Origin: Vibrio algarum
GTDB taxonomy: Bacteria; Pseudomonadota; Gammaproteobacteria; Enterobacterales; Vibrionaceae
Length of the DNA stretch: 64,000 nt
Assembly (NCBI RefSeq): GCF_028204155.1
Contig: NZ_JAQLOI010000001.1
Coordinates: 3,038,001-3,102,000, forward strand
Direction of reading: 5' to 3'
The notes beneath the pieces were generated by a model. It ran no database searches and had not been told where the DNA came from. It saw only the letters and a list, made by a program, of their open reading frames with translations. Positions 18,364 to 27,942 of this stretch are shown in pieces (within the stretch, counting starts at the first letter, position 1; every line of letters starts with the position of its first letter). The position numbers were made by a program, and so were the translations under genes.

Positions 18364-20528
18364 CTACGAAGCCTTTAGCTTTAAACGCATCGCATGTAAT
18401 ACCGGCTCGGTATACCCACTTGGCTGTGCACATCCTTCGAATACCAGTTCACACGCAGCCTCAAAGGCGACACTCGCATCAAAATTTGGGGACATATTGT
18501 GATAACTTGGGTCTCCGGTATTTTGCTGGTCAACAATAGCCGCCATTCGCTTCATGGTTTCCATCACCTGCGCTTCGCTACATATTCCATGACGAAGCCA
18601 GTTAGCAATGTGTTGACTTGAAATCCGCAATGTCGCACGGTCTTCCATTAAACCTGTATCATTGATATCAGGTACTTTGGAACAACCGACTCCTTGATCT
18701 ATCCAGCGAACCACATAACCTAAAATACCTTGCGTATTATTATCTAACTCTTTCTGAATATCTTCAGCCGTTAGCTTTTGATTACCCAATAATGGAATGG
18801 TCAGAATATCATCTACACTCGCTTGAGAGCGGTGACGTAGTTCTTCTTGTCTACTTGGCACATTAACTTGATGATAATGTAACGCATGTAATGTTGCCGC
18901 CGTAGGTGAAGGAACCCATGCTGTATTCGCTCCTGCTTGTGGGTGGCCAATTTTAGCATCCATCATTTTTGCCATATTATCTGGCTCTGGCCACATACCT
19001 TTACCTATTTGCGCTTTACCCTGTAACCCACATGCTAAGCCGACATCAACATTTTGATCTTCATAAGCACCAATCCAAGTCATGGTTTTAAGTTGTACTT
19101 TAGGAGCGAACGGACCAGCCTCCATACTAGTATGAATCTCATCACCAGTACGATCCAAGAAGCCAGTATTTATGAAGACAACGCGTTCTTGAGCCGCACG
19201 TATGCACTCTTTAAGATTAACCGAAGTACGACGCTCTTCATCCATGATCCCAATTTTAATCGTATTACGCTCTAGGCCTAGCGCATCTTCAATACGGCCA
19301 AATAATTCCGTGGTGAACGCCACTTCTTCAGGCCCATGCATTTTAGGTTTAACAATATTAATACTGTTTGCTGTCGAGTTCTGATATGGGCTATTTCCTT
19401 TTAAATCATGCATTGCAATCAATGAAGTGATCATTCCATCCATAATACCTTCAGGTATTTCATTACCATTAGAGTCCAAGATTGCAGGAGTCGTCATTAG
19501 ATGGCCTACATTGCGTATAAACAACATGCTTCGACCTTTCAACGAAAGCTCTCCGCCATGTATATTTGTATAACACCGATCTTCATTCATTTTGCGAACA
19601 ATGGTTTTACCATTTTTATCGAATGATTCTTGCAAGTCTCCTTTCATTAGACCAAGCCAGTTTTGATAAGCTAAGGCTTTATCTTCACCATCAACAGCCG
19701 CAACAGAATCCTCGCAGTCCATAATTGTGGTTAAAGCAGATTCGATAACAATATCTTTTACGCCTGCACTATCTAGCTTTCCAATAGGCGTTGTTGAATC
19801 AAGTTGGATTTCCAAATGCAGGTTATTGTGCTTTAAAAGTATGGCAGTGGGTGCAGATGCTTCACCTTGATAACCGATCAACTGAGAACTATCTACCAAG
19901 GTCACCTGCTCACCATTACTTAACGTGGCATTAAGCGTATTACTAACGGTATAATTTATCGTGTCGTGGTGCGATGCACCATTCAAAGGAGTTGCACTAT
20001 CTAGAAATTCACGAGCATACGACACCACTTTATTTCCACGTATAGGGTTAAACTTAGTCCCTTTTTCGGCCCCCCTTCTTCGCTGATAACGTCTGTTCCG
20101 TAAAGCGCATCGTATAAGCTACCCCAACGGGCATTAGCTGCATTAAGTGCAAAGCGAGCATTCATAATAGGGACTACTAATTGTGGTCCAGCTTGCGTTG
20201 CTATTTCCGGCTCTACGTTTTTCGTCGATACCTGAAAATCTTTGCCTTGCTCAACTAAGTAACCAATCTTTTGTAAAAATTGTTTATATTCTTTCGGGTC
20301 TAGACTCTTACCTATTCGCTCTTTATGCCATTCGTCGATTTGCTTCTGCAATTCGTCTCTTTTAGTCAGTAGCATTCTATTTTTAGGAGCAAGATCGTCA
20401 AGGATCTCTTCAAACGATCGCCAAAAATCTTCGACGTTAATATCGGTACCAGGAATAATTTGCTGATTTACTAATGCGTAGAGGGTGCTATCAATCTGTA
20501 AGCCGCCCTGTTGGATGCGATTGCTCAT
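18364..20528 (-). pseudogene. glcB: Malate synthase G, split by a one-base frameshift
   Basis: Condenses glyoxylate with acetyl-CoA to malate, the second glyoxylate-shunt enzyme. The N-terminal piece (from 20528) reads normally to GTDVISEEGG; the rest is in another frame and resumes at VVSYAREFLDSATPL. The plus strand has six C at 20070-20075; a seventh would join the pieces through GGAEKGTKFNPIRGNK and give 721 residues, the normal length of isoform G. All other regions look intact, including the NMSPNFDASVAFEAAC C-terminus. It lies beside lysR and isocitrate lyase. The shift is most likely a homopolymer sequencing error; otherwise it is a recent inactivation. Confidence 0.9.
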
Positions 20529-20532
20529 AATA

Positions 20533-20578
20533 TCTCTCTAGTTTTACCGATTATTGTGTGTAACTAATACTAGAGAGA
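20533..20578 (-). promoter_or_regulatory. Leader hairpin covering the malate synthase ribosome site
   Basis: In the malate synthase leader, TCTCTCTAG can pair perfectly over 9 base pairs with CTAGAGAGA across a 28-base loop. The 3' arm contains the purine-rich AGAGAGA, the only candidate ribosome-binding site, ending 6 bases before the ATG. Folding would hide the site, so translational control or a thermometer-like element is possible. This is inference from sequence only. Confidence 0.45.
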
Positions 20579-20645
20579 GGATGATAATTTAGAAAATTTA
20601 TAGTTGTTATGTTCGGTATTTTTTACATGAATACCTATAAAACAA

Positions 20646-21602
20646 CTATTCTACATATATGCCACTCTCAAGTTCACTTGCTACGTCTTTGATCAAACGG
20701 CGCATCCACTGATGCCCCGGATTACTTTGCAATAGCGGACTCCATGCCATCTTTAGTTCAAACGGTGCAACAGGAAACGGAACCGGCTTGATCATTAGTT
20801 TGGGGTTATTCATCTGTAACTGAGCCGCTTTAGTTGGAATGGTCACAATGAGATTTGTCTCTTCTGCCATCAGTACAGCAGCCAAATAGTGACGAGTAAA
20901 TACCGTGATATTGCGCGTTTTTCCAAGTCTAACTAATTCGGCATCCACCCAACCCAGTTTTTGAGAATCACTAGGGTTAACTCCAACACCAGTCCCCATG
21001 CCCGTTTTACTTATCCATACATGCTGAGCCTGAAGATACGCATCTAAGTCAAACTGCTTCGCTGCGGGGTTATCGCGGCTGAATAGGCAAGAAAAGGTGT
21101 CATGCCAGATATTCGTCTGATGAAAAGACTGAGGTATATGGTCAAAACGGTTGATAACGATGTCTACAGTACCCTGTTCTACATCCTGATAGCTAACATC
21201 ACTTGGCGTCATAATATCTAGACGAACCTTAGGCGCAACCCGACTTAACCGCTTCAATAAAGCACGAATCAATGTCGATTCTGTATAGTCACTTGCCATA
21301 ATACGAAACAACCGATCACTGTCTTCTGAACAAAACTCCGCTGTAGGCTGAACCGCCTTTTCAACACTAGCCAAAACATTTCGGATAATAGGCTGCAGCT
21401 TTTGCGCACGCTCTGTTGGCACCATTCCTTCGCTGGTTCGAATCAGTAGCGGATCACCGAATAGGTCACGAAGTCGTTTAAGTCCATTACTCATTGCTGG
21501 TTGTGTGATGCCAAGCTGACTTGCAGAACGAGTTACATTTCGCTCTCGAAGCAAAACATCTAAATATACCAATAAGTTGAGATCGATCCTGGAGACATTC
21601 AT
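20646..21602 (-). CDS. LysR-family transcription regulator of the glyoxylate locus
   Basis: A 318-residue LysR-type regulator. The N-terminal helix-turn-helix (NVTRSASQLGITQPAMSNGL, about residues 23-42) is of the NodD/NahR-like subgroup, followed by the effector-binding domain. It is transcribed toward malate synthase (117 bases away) and divergently from isocitrate lyase, so it probably controls both. The 135-base divergent space holds AT-rich dyads such as GACCA/TGGTC, but I cannot point to a certain operator. The effector is unknown. Confidence 0.82.
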   Translation of the reverse strand: MNVSRIDLNLLVYLDVLLRERNVTRSASQLGITQPAMSNGLKRLRDLFGDPLLIRTSEGMVPTERAQKLQPIIRNVLASVEKAVQPTAEFCSEDSDRLFRIMASDYTESTLIRALLKRLSRVAPKVRLDIMTPSDVSYQDVEQGTVDIVINRFDHIPQSFHQTNIWHDTFSCLFSRDNPAAKQFDLDAYLQAQHVWISKTGMGTGVGVNPSDSQKLGWVDAELVRLGKTRNITVFTRHYLAAVLMAEETNLIVTIPTKAAQLQMNNPKLMIKPVPFPVAPFELKMAWSPLLQSNPGHQWMRRLIKDVASELESGIYVE

Positions 21603-21737
21603 AAGATAAATACCGAGTATAATGGCTATAAATTAGCTAAATCATCACATAACTGTTTAAACTTTGTCCATGCCTAACCGCTAGTAACCGACCAGTTTTT
21701 TGGTCTACATCTCAACTTCATGGAACGAGGAATACCT

Positions 21738-23336
21738 ATGTCACAAATAAATAAAGACATCGACGCTATCGGAGCTGTTAAAAATGCAGCAGGTGCTCCG
21801 TGGGATGCTATTAATCCAGAATCAGCCGCTCGTATGCGTGCTCAAAACAGATTCAAGACAGGTTTGGATATCGCACAATACACAGCAAACATTATGCGCG
21901 CTGATATGGCCGCTTATGATGAAGACCACTCTAACTACACTCAGTCTTTGGGTTGCTGGCATGGATTTATCGGTCAACAAAAGATGATTTCCGTAAAGAA
22001 ACATTTTGGCGGAAAAACCGATGGACGCTATCTTTATCTATCAGGTTGGATGGTGGCGGCACTTCGTTCAGACTTTGGCCCTCTACCGGACCAATCAATG
22101 CATGAAAAAACAACTGTTGCGGGCCTAGTTGAAGAACTTTACACCTTTTTACGTCAAGCTGACGCAAGAGAGTTAGGTGGTTTATTCCGCGCATTAGACG
22201 ATGCACGTGAGGCAGGCGACACTGCAAAAGAAGCCTCTATTCAAGACCAAATCGATAACCACGTCACTCATGTTGTACCCATTATCGCTGATATTGATGC
22301 TGGTTTTGGTAACGCTGAAGCAACCTACCTAATGGCTAAGCAGATGATCGAAGCAGGCGCTTGTTGCTTACAAATAGAAAACCAAGTAGCCGATGAAAAA
22401 CAGTGTGGTCACCAAGACGGCAAAGTGACTGTTCCTCACGCGGACTTCCACGCGAAACTTCGTGCACTACGTTATGCATTCTTAGAGTTAGGTATTGATA
22501 ACGGTATTATTGTTGCTCGTACCGATTCACAGGGTGCTGGCTTAACAAAAGAGATAGCGGTAGTTAAAGAGCCAGGTGACCAAGGTGATGTATACAATTC
22601 ATACCTAGATGCAGAAGAAATTGATGTTTCTGAAATGGCGGAAGGCGATGTTTGCTTTAACCGCAATGGCAAACTCGTTCGTCCTAAGCGTCTTCCATCT
22701 GGTTTATATCAATTCCGCTCAGGTACAGGTGAAGACCGTTGTGTGTTTGACTGTATCGAAGCCATCAATGCTGGTGCTGACCTATTGTGGATTGAAACAG
22801 AGAAACCACATATCGGCCAGATTAAAGAGATGATGGATGGTGTTCGCGAGGTTCACCCTAACGCGAAGCTGGTTTACAACAACTCACCTTCGTTCAACTG
22901 GACTTTGAATTTCCGTCAACAAGCCTACGACGCTATGGTTGAAGCAGGTGAAGATGTATCTGCTTATGATCGTGATAACTTGATGAGTGTCGAATACGAT
23001 GAAACAGAGCTATCTACTCGAGCTGACGATAAGATTCGTTCATTCCAAGCTGATTCATCTCGTGATGCAGGGATCTTCCACCATTTAATCACCTTGCCTA
23101 CCTATCACACGGCTGCACTATCAACCGACAACTTAGCCAAAGAGTATTTTGGTGACCAAGCAATGCTAGGTTATGTAAAAGGTGTACAGAGACAAGAAAT
23201 TCGCCAAGGTATTGCCTGTGTTAAACACCAAAACATGTCAGGCTCTGATATGGGTGATGACCACAAAGAATACTTTGCTGGAGAAAATGCACTAAAGGCA
23301 GGTGGTGCATTGAATACTTCTAACCAGTTCAATTAA
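21738..23336 (+). CDS. aceA: Isocitrate lyase (long form)
   Basis: Cleaves isocitrate to succinate and glyoxylate, the first glyoxylate-shunt step. The active-site segment is KQCGHQ, preceded by the metal-binding IADIDAGFGNAEATY. At 532 residues from the chosen ATG it belongs to the longer isocitrate lyase subfamily (E. coli AceA is about 430). The ATG at 21738 has GAGGA upstream; an upstream in-frame ATG at 21720 has no ribosome site. Malate synthase and a LysR regulator are adjacent. Confidence 0.94.
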   Translation: MSQINKDIDAIGAVKNAAGAPWDAINPESAARMRAQNRFKTGLDIAQYTANIMRADMAAYDEDHSNYTQSLGCWHGFIGQQKMISVKKHFGGKTDGRYLYLSGWMVAALRSDFGPLPDQSMHEKTTVAGLVEELYTFLRQADARELGGLFRALDDAREAGDTAKEASIQDQIDNHVTHVVPIIADIDAGFGNAEATYLMAKQMIEAGACCLQIENQVADEKQCGHQDGKVTVPHADFHAKLRALRYAFLELGIDNGIIVARTDSQGAGLTKEIAVVKEPGDQGDVYNSYLDAEEIDVSEMAEGDVCFNRNGKLVRPKRLPSGLYQFRSGTGEDRCVFDCIEAINAGADLLWIETEKPHIGQIKEMMDGVREVHPNAKLVYNNSPSFNWTLNFRQQAYDAMVEAGEDVSAYDRDNLMSVEYDETELSTRADDKIRSFQADSSRDAGIFHHLITLPTYHTAALSTDNLAKEYFGDQAMLGYVKGVQRQEIRQGIACVKHQNMSGSDMGDDHKEYFAGENALKAGGALNTSNQFN

Positions 23337-23347
23337 TACTGCCCTAA

Positions 23348-23380
23348 AACCGTCGCTTGCATAACATGTGAACGACGGTT
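23348..23380 (+). other. Hairpin between aceA and the ART-like gene
   Basis: AACCGTCG and CGACGGTT form an 8-base-pair stem around a 17-base loop. No T run follows, so it is more likely an mRNA end-protecting or processing structure within a shared transcript than a terminator. Confidence 0.4.
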
Positions 23381-23410
23381 CGACTGAACACCTGAATGAG
23401 GATGCCTACG

Positions 23411-23995
23411 ATGACTTTAGTTCCTAATCACCTTCAAGATGCAAAACAATTACTAACGTCTGATGGTTTTGAGACGAATGATATTTGGTATCACGGCACT
23501 TCTTCTGCTTTGCTCTCTTCAATTCAGGGGCAAGGACTAAAGCGTTCAGGGGATAAAGCTTTAAACCAAGCCGCCGTCAGTACAATGGCAACGATTGGTA
23601 ATACCTATACAGAATCGCAAGAACCGGTTTTTCTAACTCAGAGCAAAGAGCTGGCCTATTACTGGGCCGAACAAGCCGTGCGTAACCGAAGTGTTCGCTT
23701 TGAAGGAAACGAAGAACCTGTTGTATTAGCGATAAACTTGTCTGATAAACAGCGAACCAAAATCAAACCCGATGTTGGGGCCGCAAGCTTGTTATTAATG
23801 AAAACAGGCGAGCAATTTATGGTCCATTTAGCCTCAATTTATGAGCGCTGTGGATTTGGTGCTCCTAATATCGATTTAATAAAAGCGGATAGAATGGATT
23901 ATCTCAATAAACTAGGCATGGCCTATATTAACCAAGACATTAGCCTTGCTTGTATTGAGGTTTTAACAGACGACGTAGAGTGTGCTGTTGACTAA
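23411..23995 (+). CDS. Uncharacterised protein with ADP-ribosyltransferase-like pattern
   Basis: A 194-residue cytoplasmic protein with no signal or membrane segment. Its N-terminal third shows DIWYHGTSSALLSSIQGQGL and later EPVFLTQSKELAYYWAEQAV, the pattern of the ART/KptA-type NAD-binding fold: HGT on the first strand, then an I..GL turn, then a (F/Y)LT strand leading into a helix rich in A, Y and W. No toxin-type secretion or immunity gene is next to it. The ATG at 23411 is preferred because TGAGGA lies just upstream. It follows aceA by 75 bases and ends at a strong terminator, so the two may be cotranscribed. Function is not known; the fold assignment is my reading of motifs. Confidence 0.6.
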   Translation: MTLVPNHLQDAKQLLTSDGFETNDIWYHGTSSALLSSIQGQGLKRSGDKALNQAAVSTMATIGNTYTESQEPVFLTQSKELAYYWAEQAVRNRSVRFEGNEEPVVLAINLSDKQRTKIKPDVGAASLLLMKTGEQFMVHLASIYERCGFGAPNIDLIKADRMDYLNKLGMAYINQDISLACIEVLTDDVECAVD

Positions 23996-24014
23996 CTAAC
24001 CAGACAAGATTTCA

Positions 24015-24051
24015 GCATTGGAAGGCCAAGCCCAACTTCCAATGCTTTTTT
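24015..24051 (+). terminator. Rho-independent terminator
   Basis: A perfect 10-base-pair stem (GCATTGGAAG / CTTCCAATGC) with an 11-base loop is followed by six T, 20 bases after the ART-like gene. It ends the aceA-side transcript before the convergent oxyR. Confidence 0.9.
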
Positions 24052-24089
24052 CATTTAAATACCACGTCCTATTCAAATAAAAACAGACC

Positions 24090-24995
24090 TTACATTAGTT
24101 CAGAAACCACCTCTGCGAGTTGTTCAAACGTCTCATAACGTGAAGAGCTTGGTCTCCAAACAAGGCCAATATCTCGGTAAGCTTGTTGCCCTGGGGGATC
24201 AACCACAATTAGGTTTTGGTTTTCTAGTAAGCCATGTTCAATTGCCATTTGAGGGATAAACGTTGTCCCTAACCCATTGGCTACCATCTGCACCAAAGTA
24301 TGTAAACTTGTGGCGGTAAACGGGTTAATTTTTTCTTTGTCTGTTAACTTACAGGCCGATACGGCATGCTCGGTTAAACAGTGCTCATTTTCCAATAAAA
24401 ACACGGATTCATTAGGTAGCTCATTATATTTTATCGGCACTCGGATAGAATCTGCCTGATTGCGGCTAATGACCATCCTAAATGGATCTTGCCCCACTAC
24501 CTTACTGTGCATATTTCCAATATCCACCGGTAGAGCTAAGATCAATACGTCCATCTCTCCGTGCTTCAATGCTTCCAATAGATTCGACGTCGTGTCTTCT
24601 CTTAATAACAAGTTCAGTTGAGGGAATCGTTGGTTTACCTCTTGAACCAAATCGCATAAAAGAAACGGTGCTATGGTAGGAATACAGCCAACTCTGAGTT
24701 GACCTTGCATTGTCTCACCTTGACATAATTTCCCTAGCTCGATCAGATCCTGACCTTTAGCCAACAGTTCCTTACCATGGGTCACGACCAGTTCGCCGGC
24801 CTGAGTAAATACCAGAGGACTTTTTTTATCTTTTTTCTCATAAAGGGGACAGCCAATCATCGCTTCGAGATTTTGAATACCTTTACTCAAGGTAGATTGA
24901 CTAACAAAACATTTTTGAGCAGCATCACTAAAGTGCCGTGTTTCATGGAGTGTGACGATATAGTGAAGCTGTTTTAGGCTCGGCCATTTATTCAT
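24090..24995 (-). CDS. oxyR: Peroxide-sensing LysR regulator OxyR
   Basis: A LysR-type activator switched on by a disulfide formed on peroxide exposure. The start MNKWPSLKQLHYIVTLHE gives 301 residues, near the E. coli length. The redox cysteines are visible in LLENEHCLTEHAVSAC, with the same 9-residue spacing as C199/C208. It is divergent from a 2-Cys peroxiredoxin gene, its probable target. An extra seven codons upstream of the ATG at 24995 are not conserved in character. Confidence 0.92.
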   Translation of the reverse strand: MNKWPSLKQLHYIVTLHETRHFSDAAQKCFVSQSTLSKGIQNLEAMIGCPLYEKKDKKSPLVFTQAGELVVTHGKELLAKGQDLIELGKLCQGETMQGQLRVGCIPTIAPFLLCDLVQEVNQRFPQLNLLLREDTTSNLLEALKHGEMDVLILALPVDIGNMHSKVVGQDPFRMVISRNQADSIRVPIKYNELPNESVFLLENEHCLTEHAVSACKLTDKEKINPFTATSLHTLVQMVANGLGTTFIPQMAIEHGLLENQNLIVVDPPGQQAYRDIGLVWRPSSSRYETFEQLAEVVSELM

Positions 24996-25192
24996 ATAGT
25001 TTATCTTTGCAACCAATTAATTTGTTGTTAAATATCTCAATAAGACGCGAAATAACCTTATCGCTTTTTTCGATTAAATCAATCTATTTAATTCGCTTTT
25101 TTAGATGCTCTATTATGTACTATAGTTTGCTTGTCGGAACAGAAACTCAAACCATCTGGTTTAAGAACATACTTATTTTTAGGAGCAAGAAA

Positions 25193-25798
25193 ATGGTACT
25201 AGTAGGACGTCAAGCCCCAGATTTTACTTCTGCAGCTGTTTTAGGTAACGGTGAAATCGTTGATAACTTCAACTTCGCAGAATTCACTAAAGGTAAAAAG
25301 GCGGTAGTATTCTTTTACCCACTAGATTTTACTTTTGTTTGCCCATCAGAGCTGATCGCTTTTGACAAACGCTTCCAAGATTTCCAAGACAAAGGTGTTG
25401 AAGTGATCGGCGTTTCTATCGATTCTCAATTCTCTCATAACGCTTGGCGTAACACTGCAATCGCAGACGGCGGTATTGGTAAAGTTAAGTACCCACTAGC
25501 AGCAGACGTTAAACATGAAATCTGCCAAGCATACGGTATCGAGCACCCAGAAGCTGGTGTAGCTTTCCGCGCTTCTTTCCTAATTGATGACGAAGGTGTT
25601 GTTCGTCACCAAGTAGTGAACGATCTTCCACTAGGTCGTAACATCGATGAAATGTTACGCATGGTAGACGCTTTAAACTTCCACCTTGAGCACGGCGAAG
25701 TTTGTCCAGCACAATGGGAAGAAGGCAAAGCAGGTATGGACGCAACGCCAACTGGTGTTGCAGCATTCCTAGCTGAGCACGAAGACGATTTAAAATAA
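25193..25798 (+). CDS. Typical 2-Cys peroxiredoxin (AhpC/TSA family)
   Basis: Reduces hydrogen and organic peroxides using a peroxidatic cysteine. DFTFVCPSELIAF holds that cysteine near residue 51, and HGEVCPAQW near the C-terminus holds the resolving cysteine. The length of 201 residues is typical of the Prx1/AhpC group. The ATG at 25193 has AGGAGC 7 bases upstream; a longer open frame begins at 25007 but lacks a ribosome site. It diverges from oxyR, which likely regulates it. Confidence 0.93.
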   Translation: MVLVGRQAPDFTSAAVLGNGEIVDNFNFAEFTKGKKAVVFFYPLDFTFVCPSELIAFDKRFQDFQDKGVEVIGVSIDSQFSHNAWRNTAIADGGIGKVKYPLAADVKHEICQAYGIEHPEAGVAFRASFLIDDEGVVRHQVVNDLPLGRNIDEMLRMVDALNFHLEHGEVCPAQWEEGKAGMDATPTGVAAFLAEHEDDLK

Positions 25799-25896
25799 TT
25801 ACTACTAAGCCTGTCCTCAACACAGGTTTATGGTTGGAAACATAAAAGCGTAAAACGCACGCCAATCAGTTATAAAGTAATAATCAGCCCAAGATC

Positions 25897-25925
25897 AAAA
25901 CCCGAGCGAAAGCTTGGGTTTTTTA
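25897..25925 (+). terminator. Terminator after the peroxiredoxin gene
   Basis: AACCCGAGC, a short loop and GCTTGGGTT form a stem followed by TTTTTATTT, about 100 bases beyond the stop codon. Confidence 0.82.
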
Positions 25926-26009
25926 TTTGCATCAAAGACACCTCTAGACTCAAAATGTTATCCCCTCTAAACTCACATGCGCAATAATATAAAAGTAAAC
26001 GAGTTTTCC

Positions 26010-26753
26010 ATGCCATACCAAATTGAAGTCTGTATCGATAATCTAGAGTCCCTGCGCAACGCAATAGCTGGCGGAGCAACCCGTATTGAGCTCTGTTCAT
26101 CCTTAGCGCTTGGTGGTTTAACGCCTAGTTATGGATTTATGAAGAGAGCAGCTTTGATTTCGACTGTTCCTATATACGCCATGATCCGACCACGTCAAGG
26201 GGATTTTCTCTATGACAATGATGATGTTGAGGCAATGTTAGAAGACATTTACGTGGCAAAAAAAGCAGGCTTACAAGGTGTTGTTTTTGGTGCTCTGAAT
26301 AGCGCTGGAGATATAGATATGGAAACCAGTCGTCTGTTGGTTAAAGCTTCAAGTGGCTTAGGGGTTACTTTTCATCGAGCAATAGATCAATGCTCCGATT
26401 ATCGTCTTGCCATTGAAAATATTGCTGAATTAGGATGTGAGCGAATACTCACTTCTGGTTTATCGGCTAATGCAGTTGAGGGTAAAGAGATTATAAGCTC
26501 AATGATTGATCGATCTAAAGGCCGATTCTCGGTAATGGCTGGTGCAGGTGTCACTGCTACAAATGTGGCAGATATCGTCAAATCCACCGGCGTACGTGAA
26601 CTTCACTTATCCGGAAAGTCGACAAGAATGACAAAGATGGCGTTATTTTCCGACAATGCAAAAATGGGGGCAGATGGTCTGGACGATTTTAAAATTCCAG
26701 TGACCGATGCTAAACAGATCCAAGCGTTAGTCATTGCGCTCAAATCTGTTTAG
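26010..26753 (+). CDS. cutC: Copper homeostasis protein CutC
   Basis: A TIM-barrel protein named for copper tolerance in E. coli; its biochemical role is unsettled. The start at MPYQIEVCIDNLESL gives 247 residues, the usual size; an in-frame ATG at 25977 adds 11 residues. Family motifs ATRIELCSSLALGGLTPS near the N-terminus and TFHRAIDQCSD in the middle are present. It ends 20 bases before the convergent end of the glutathionylspermidine synthase-like gene. Confidence 0.92.
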   Translation: MPYQIEVCIDNLESLRNAIAGGATRIELCSSLALGGLTPSYGFMKRAALISTVPIYAMIRPRQGDFLYDNDDVEAMLEDIYVAKKAGLQGVVFGALNSAGDIDMETSRLLVKASSGLGVTFHRAIDQCSDYRLAIENIAELGCERILTSGLSANAVEGKEIISSMIDRSKGRFSVMAGAGVTATNVADIVKSTGVRELHLSGKSTRMTKMALFSDNAKMGADGLDDFKIPVTDAKQIQALVIALKSV

Positions 26754-26772
26754 AAAGATAAGTGGACTCTGG

Positions 26773-27939
26773 TCAATCAAGAATAATATGTGGGATGTAA
26801 CGTGATAGGTCTTGAGTCACTCTTGATGTATCTTCTCGAATAGACATACCTGCAGCTTTGTCGTTTATCAACCAACTGCCGATTAAAGTATAGTTATCAC
26901 CAAATTTAGGTAAAGGGTGGTAGGCTTGATAAATAACGCCCTCTTCTCCATAAGGCCCACCCGTCTCAAGTGTTTTTTTGCCTTTTTCTATAATAGAAAT
27001 ATTAGCTCCCTCTCGAGCGAAAAGAGGTTTAATCACATAATCACCAAGAGTACTTATTTTTTTATCGTCAGGAAAAAACGCGGGGATAAGGTTTGGGTGA
27101 TGAGGGAACATTTTCCAGAGTAATGGCAATAAGGCCTTATTGCTTACGATAGATTTCCACATCGGCTCAAGCCAATTGACCTTCGCCTCTTGCAAATTAG
27201 CCGCGTACTGCTCTCTGAACATAAACTCCCACGGATAAAGCTTAAACATCCAGCGAACGGCTTGATCATTTAGATCAACAAACTCATTTTTATTGTTTAG
27301 ACCAATATCTTCAGTAAAAACAAAAGAAGTCGATAAACCGGCTTCTAGCGCACAATCTTCAATATATTGCACGGTACCACGATCTTCGACACTGTCTTTA
27401 CAGCAACTAAAATGCAGGGTTTGCCCAGGCTGCTGTATAGCGATCTCTTGAAACCGTTCTATTAACAATTCTTGCAGGAGATTAAATTGGTCCGCATCTC
27501 GGCGAACCTGCTGGCTATCGACCATATCTTCCAGCCATAGCCATTGCCAAAAACCAGTTTCATAGAGTGACGTTGGCGTATCAGCATTATTTTCATATAG
27601 CTTTGCCACCCCTTTTCCATCATAGGCAAAATCTAAACGAGAATATAATGATGACTCTTTTTGCTTCCATGAAGTTAGGACGTTTTCCCACATCGGTTCT
27701 GGTATTTGAAATTTTCGCAACCAATACTCATCACCAACGACTTTATCCACCACCTGTAAACACATTTGATGGAGCTCTTCTGTCGGGTCTTCAATATCTT
27801 TTTCTATTTGTTCAAGGGTAAACTGATAGTAAGCGGTTTCATCCCAGTAAGGATCTTCGTAAACCGAATGAAAACCAAAACCGTACTCTTTTGCTAACGC
27901 TTTCCAGTGTTTTCTTTCTTTAGCGTTTACCCTTAACAT
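26773..27939 (-). CDS. Glutathionylspermidine synthase-like ATP-grasp protein (YjfC/YgiC type)
   Basis: A 388-residue protein homologous to the synthetase domain of glutathionylspermidine synthase, an ATP-grasp peptide-bond ligase. It opens with RKHWKALAKEYGFGFHS, holds FAYDGKGVAKLYENNADTPT mid-N-terminal, and ends with the ATP-grasp core KPLFAREGANI. It is the last gene of the yjf-like operon, 3 bases after the DUF1190 gene. E. coli YgiC/YjfC homologues lack shown glutathionylspermidine activity, so the ligated substrate is open. Confidence 0.85.
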   Translation of the reverse strand: MLRVNAKERKHWKALAKEYGFGFHSVYEDPYWDETAYYQFTLEQIEKDIEDPTEELHQMCLQVVDKVVGDEYWLRKFQIPEPMWENVLTSWKQKESSLYSRLDFAYDGKGVAKLYENNADTPTSLYETGFWQWLWLEDMVDSQQVRRDADQFNLLQELLIERFQEIAIQQPGQTLHFSCCKDSVEDRGTVQYIEDCALEAGLSTSFVFTEDIGLNNKNEFVDLNDQAVRWMFKLYPWEFMFREQYAANLQEAKVNWLEPMWKSIVSNKALLPLLWKMFPHHPNLIPAFFPDDKKISTLGDYVIKPLFAREGANISIIEKGKKTLETGGPYGEEGVIYQAYHPLPKFGDNYTLIGSWLINDKAAGMSIREDTSRVTQDLSRYIPHIILD

Positions 27940-27942
27940 CGC

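Noticed and set aside
18200..18433. 77-codon open frame on the minus strand with HEK repeats
   Set aside because: It is read through the palindrome and the 21-base repeats between two genes and overlaps malate synthase in another frame.
21690..21705. GACCA/TGGTC hairpin before aceA as a terminator or attenuator
   Set aside because: The T run is in the loop, and the stem is only five base pairs.
25007..25192. 62-codon N-terminal extension of the peroxiredoxin
   Set aside because: The ATG at 25193 has a good ribosome site and gives the family length; the extension covers the oxyR divergent promoter region.
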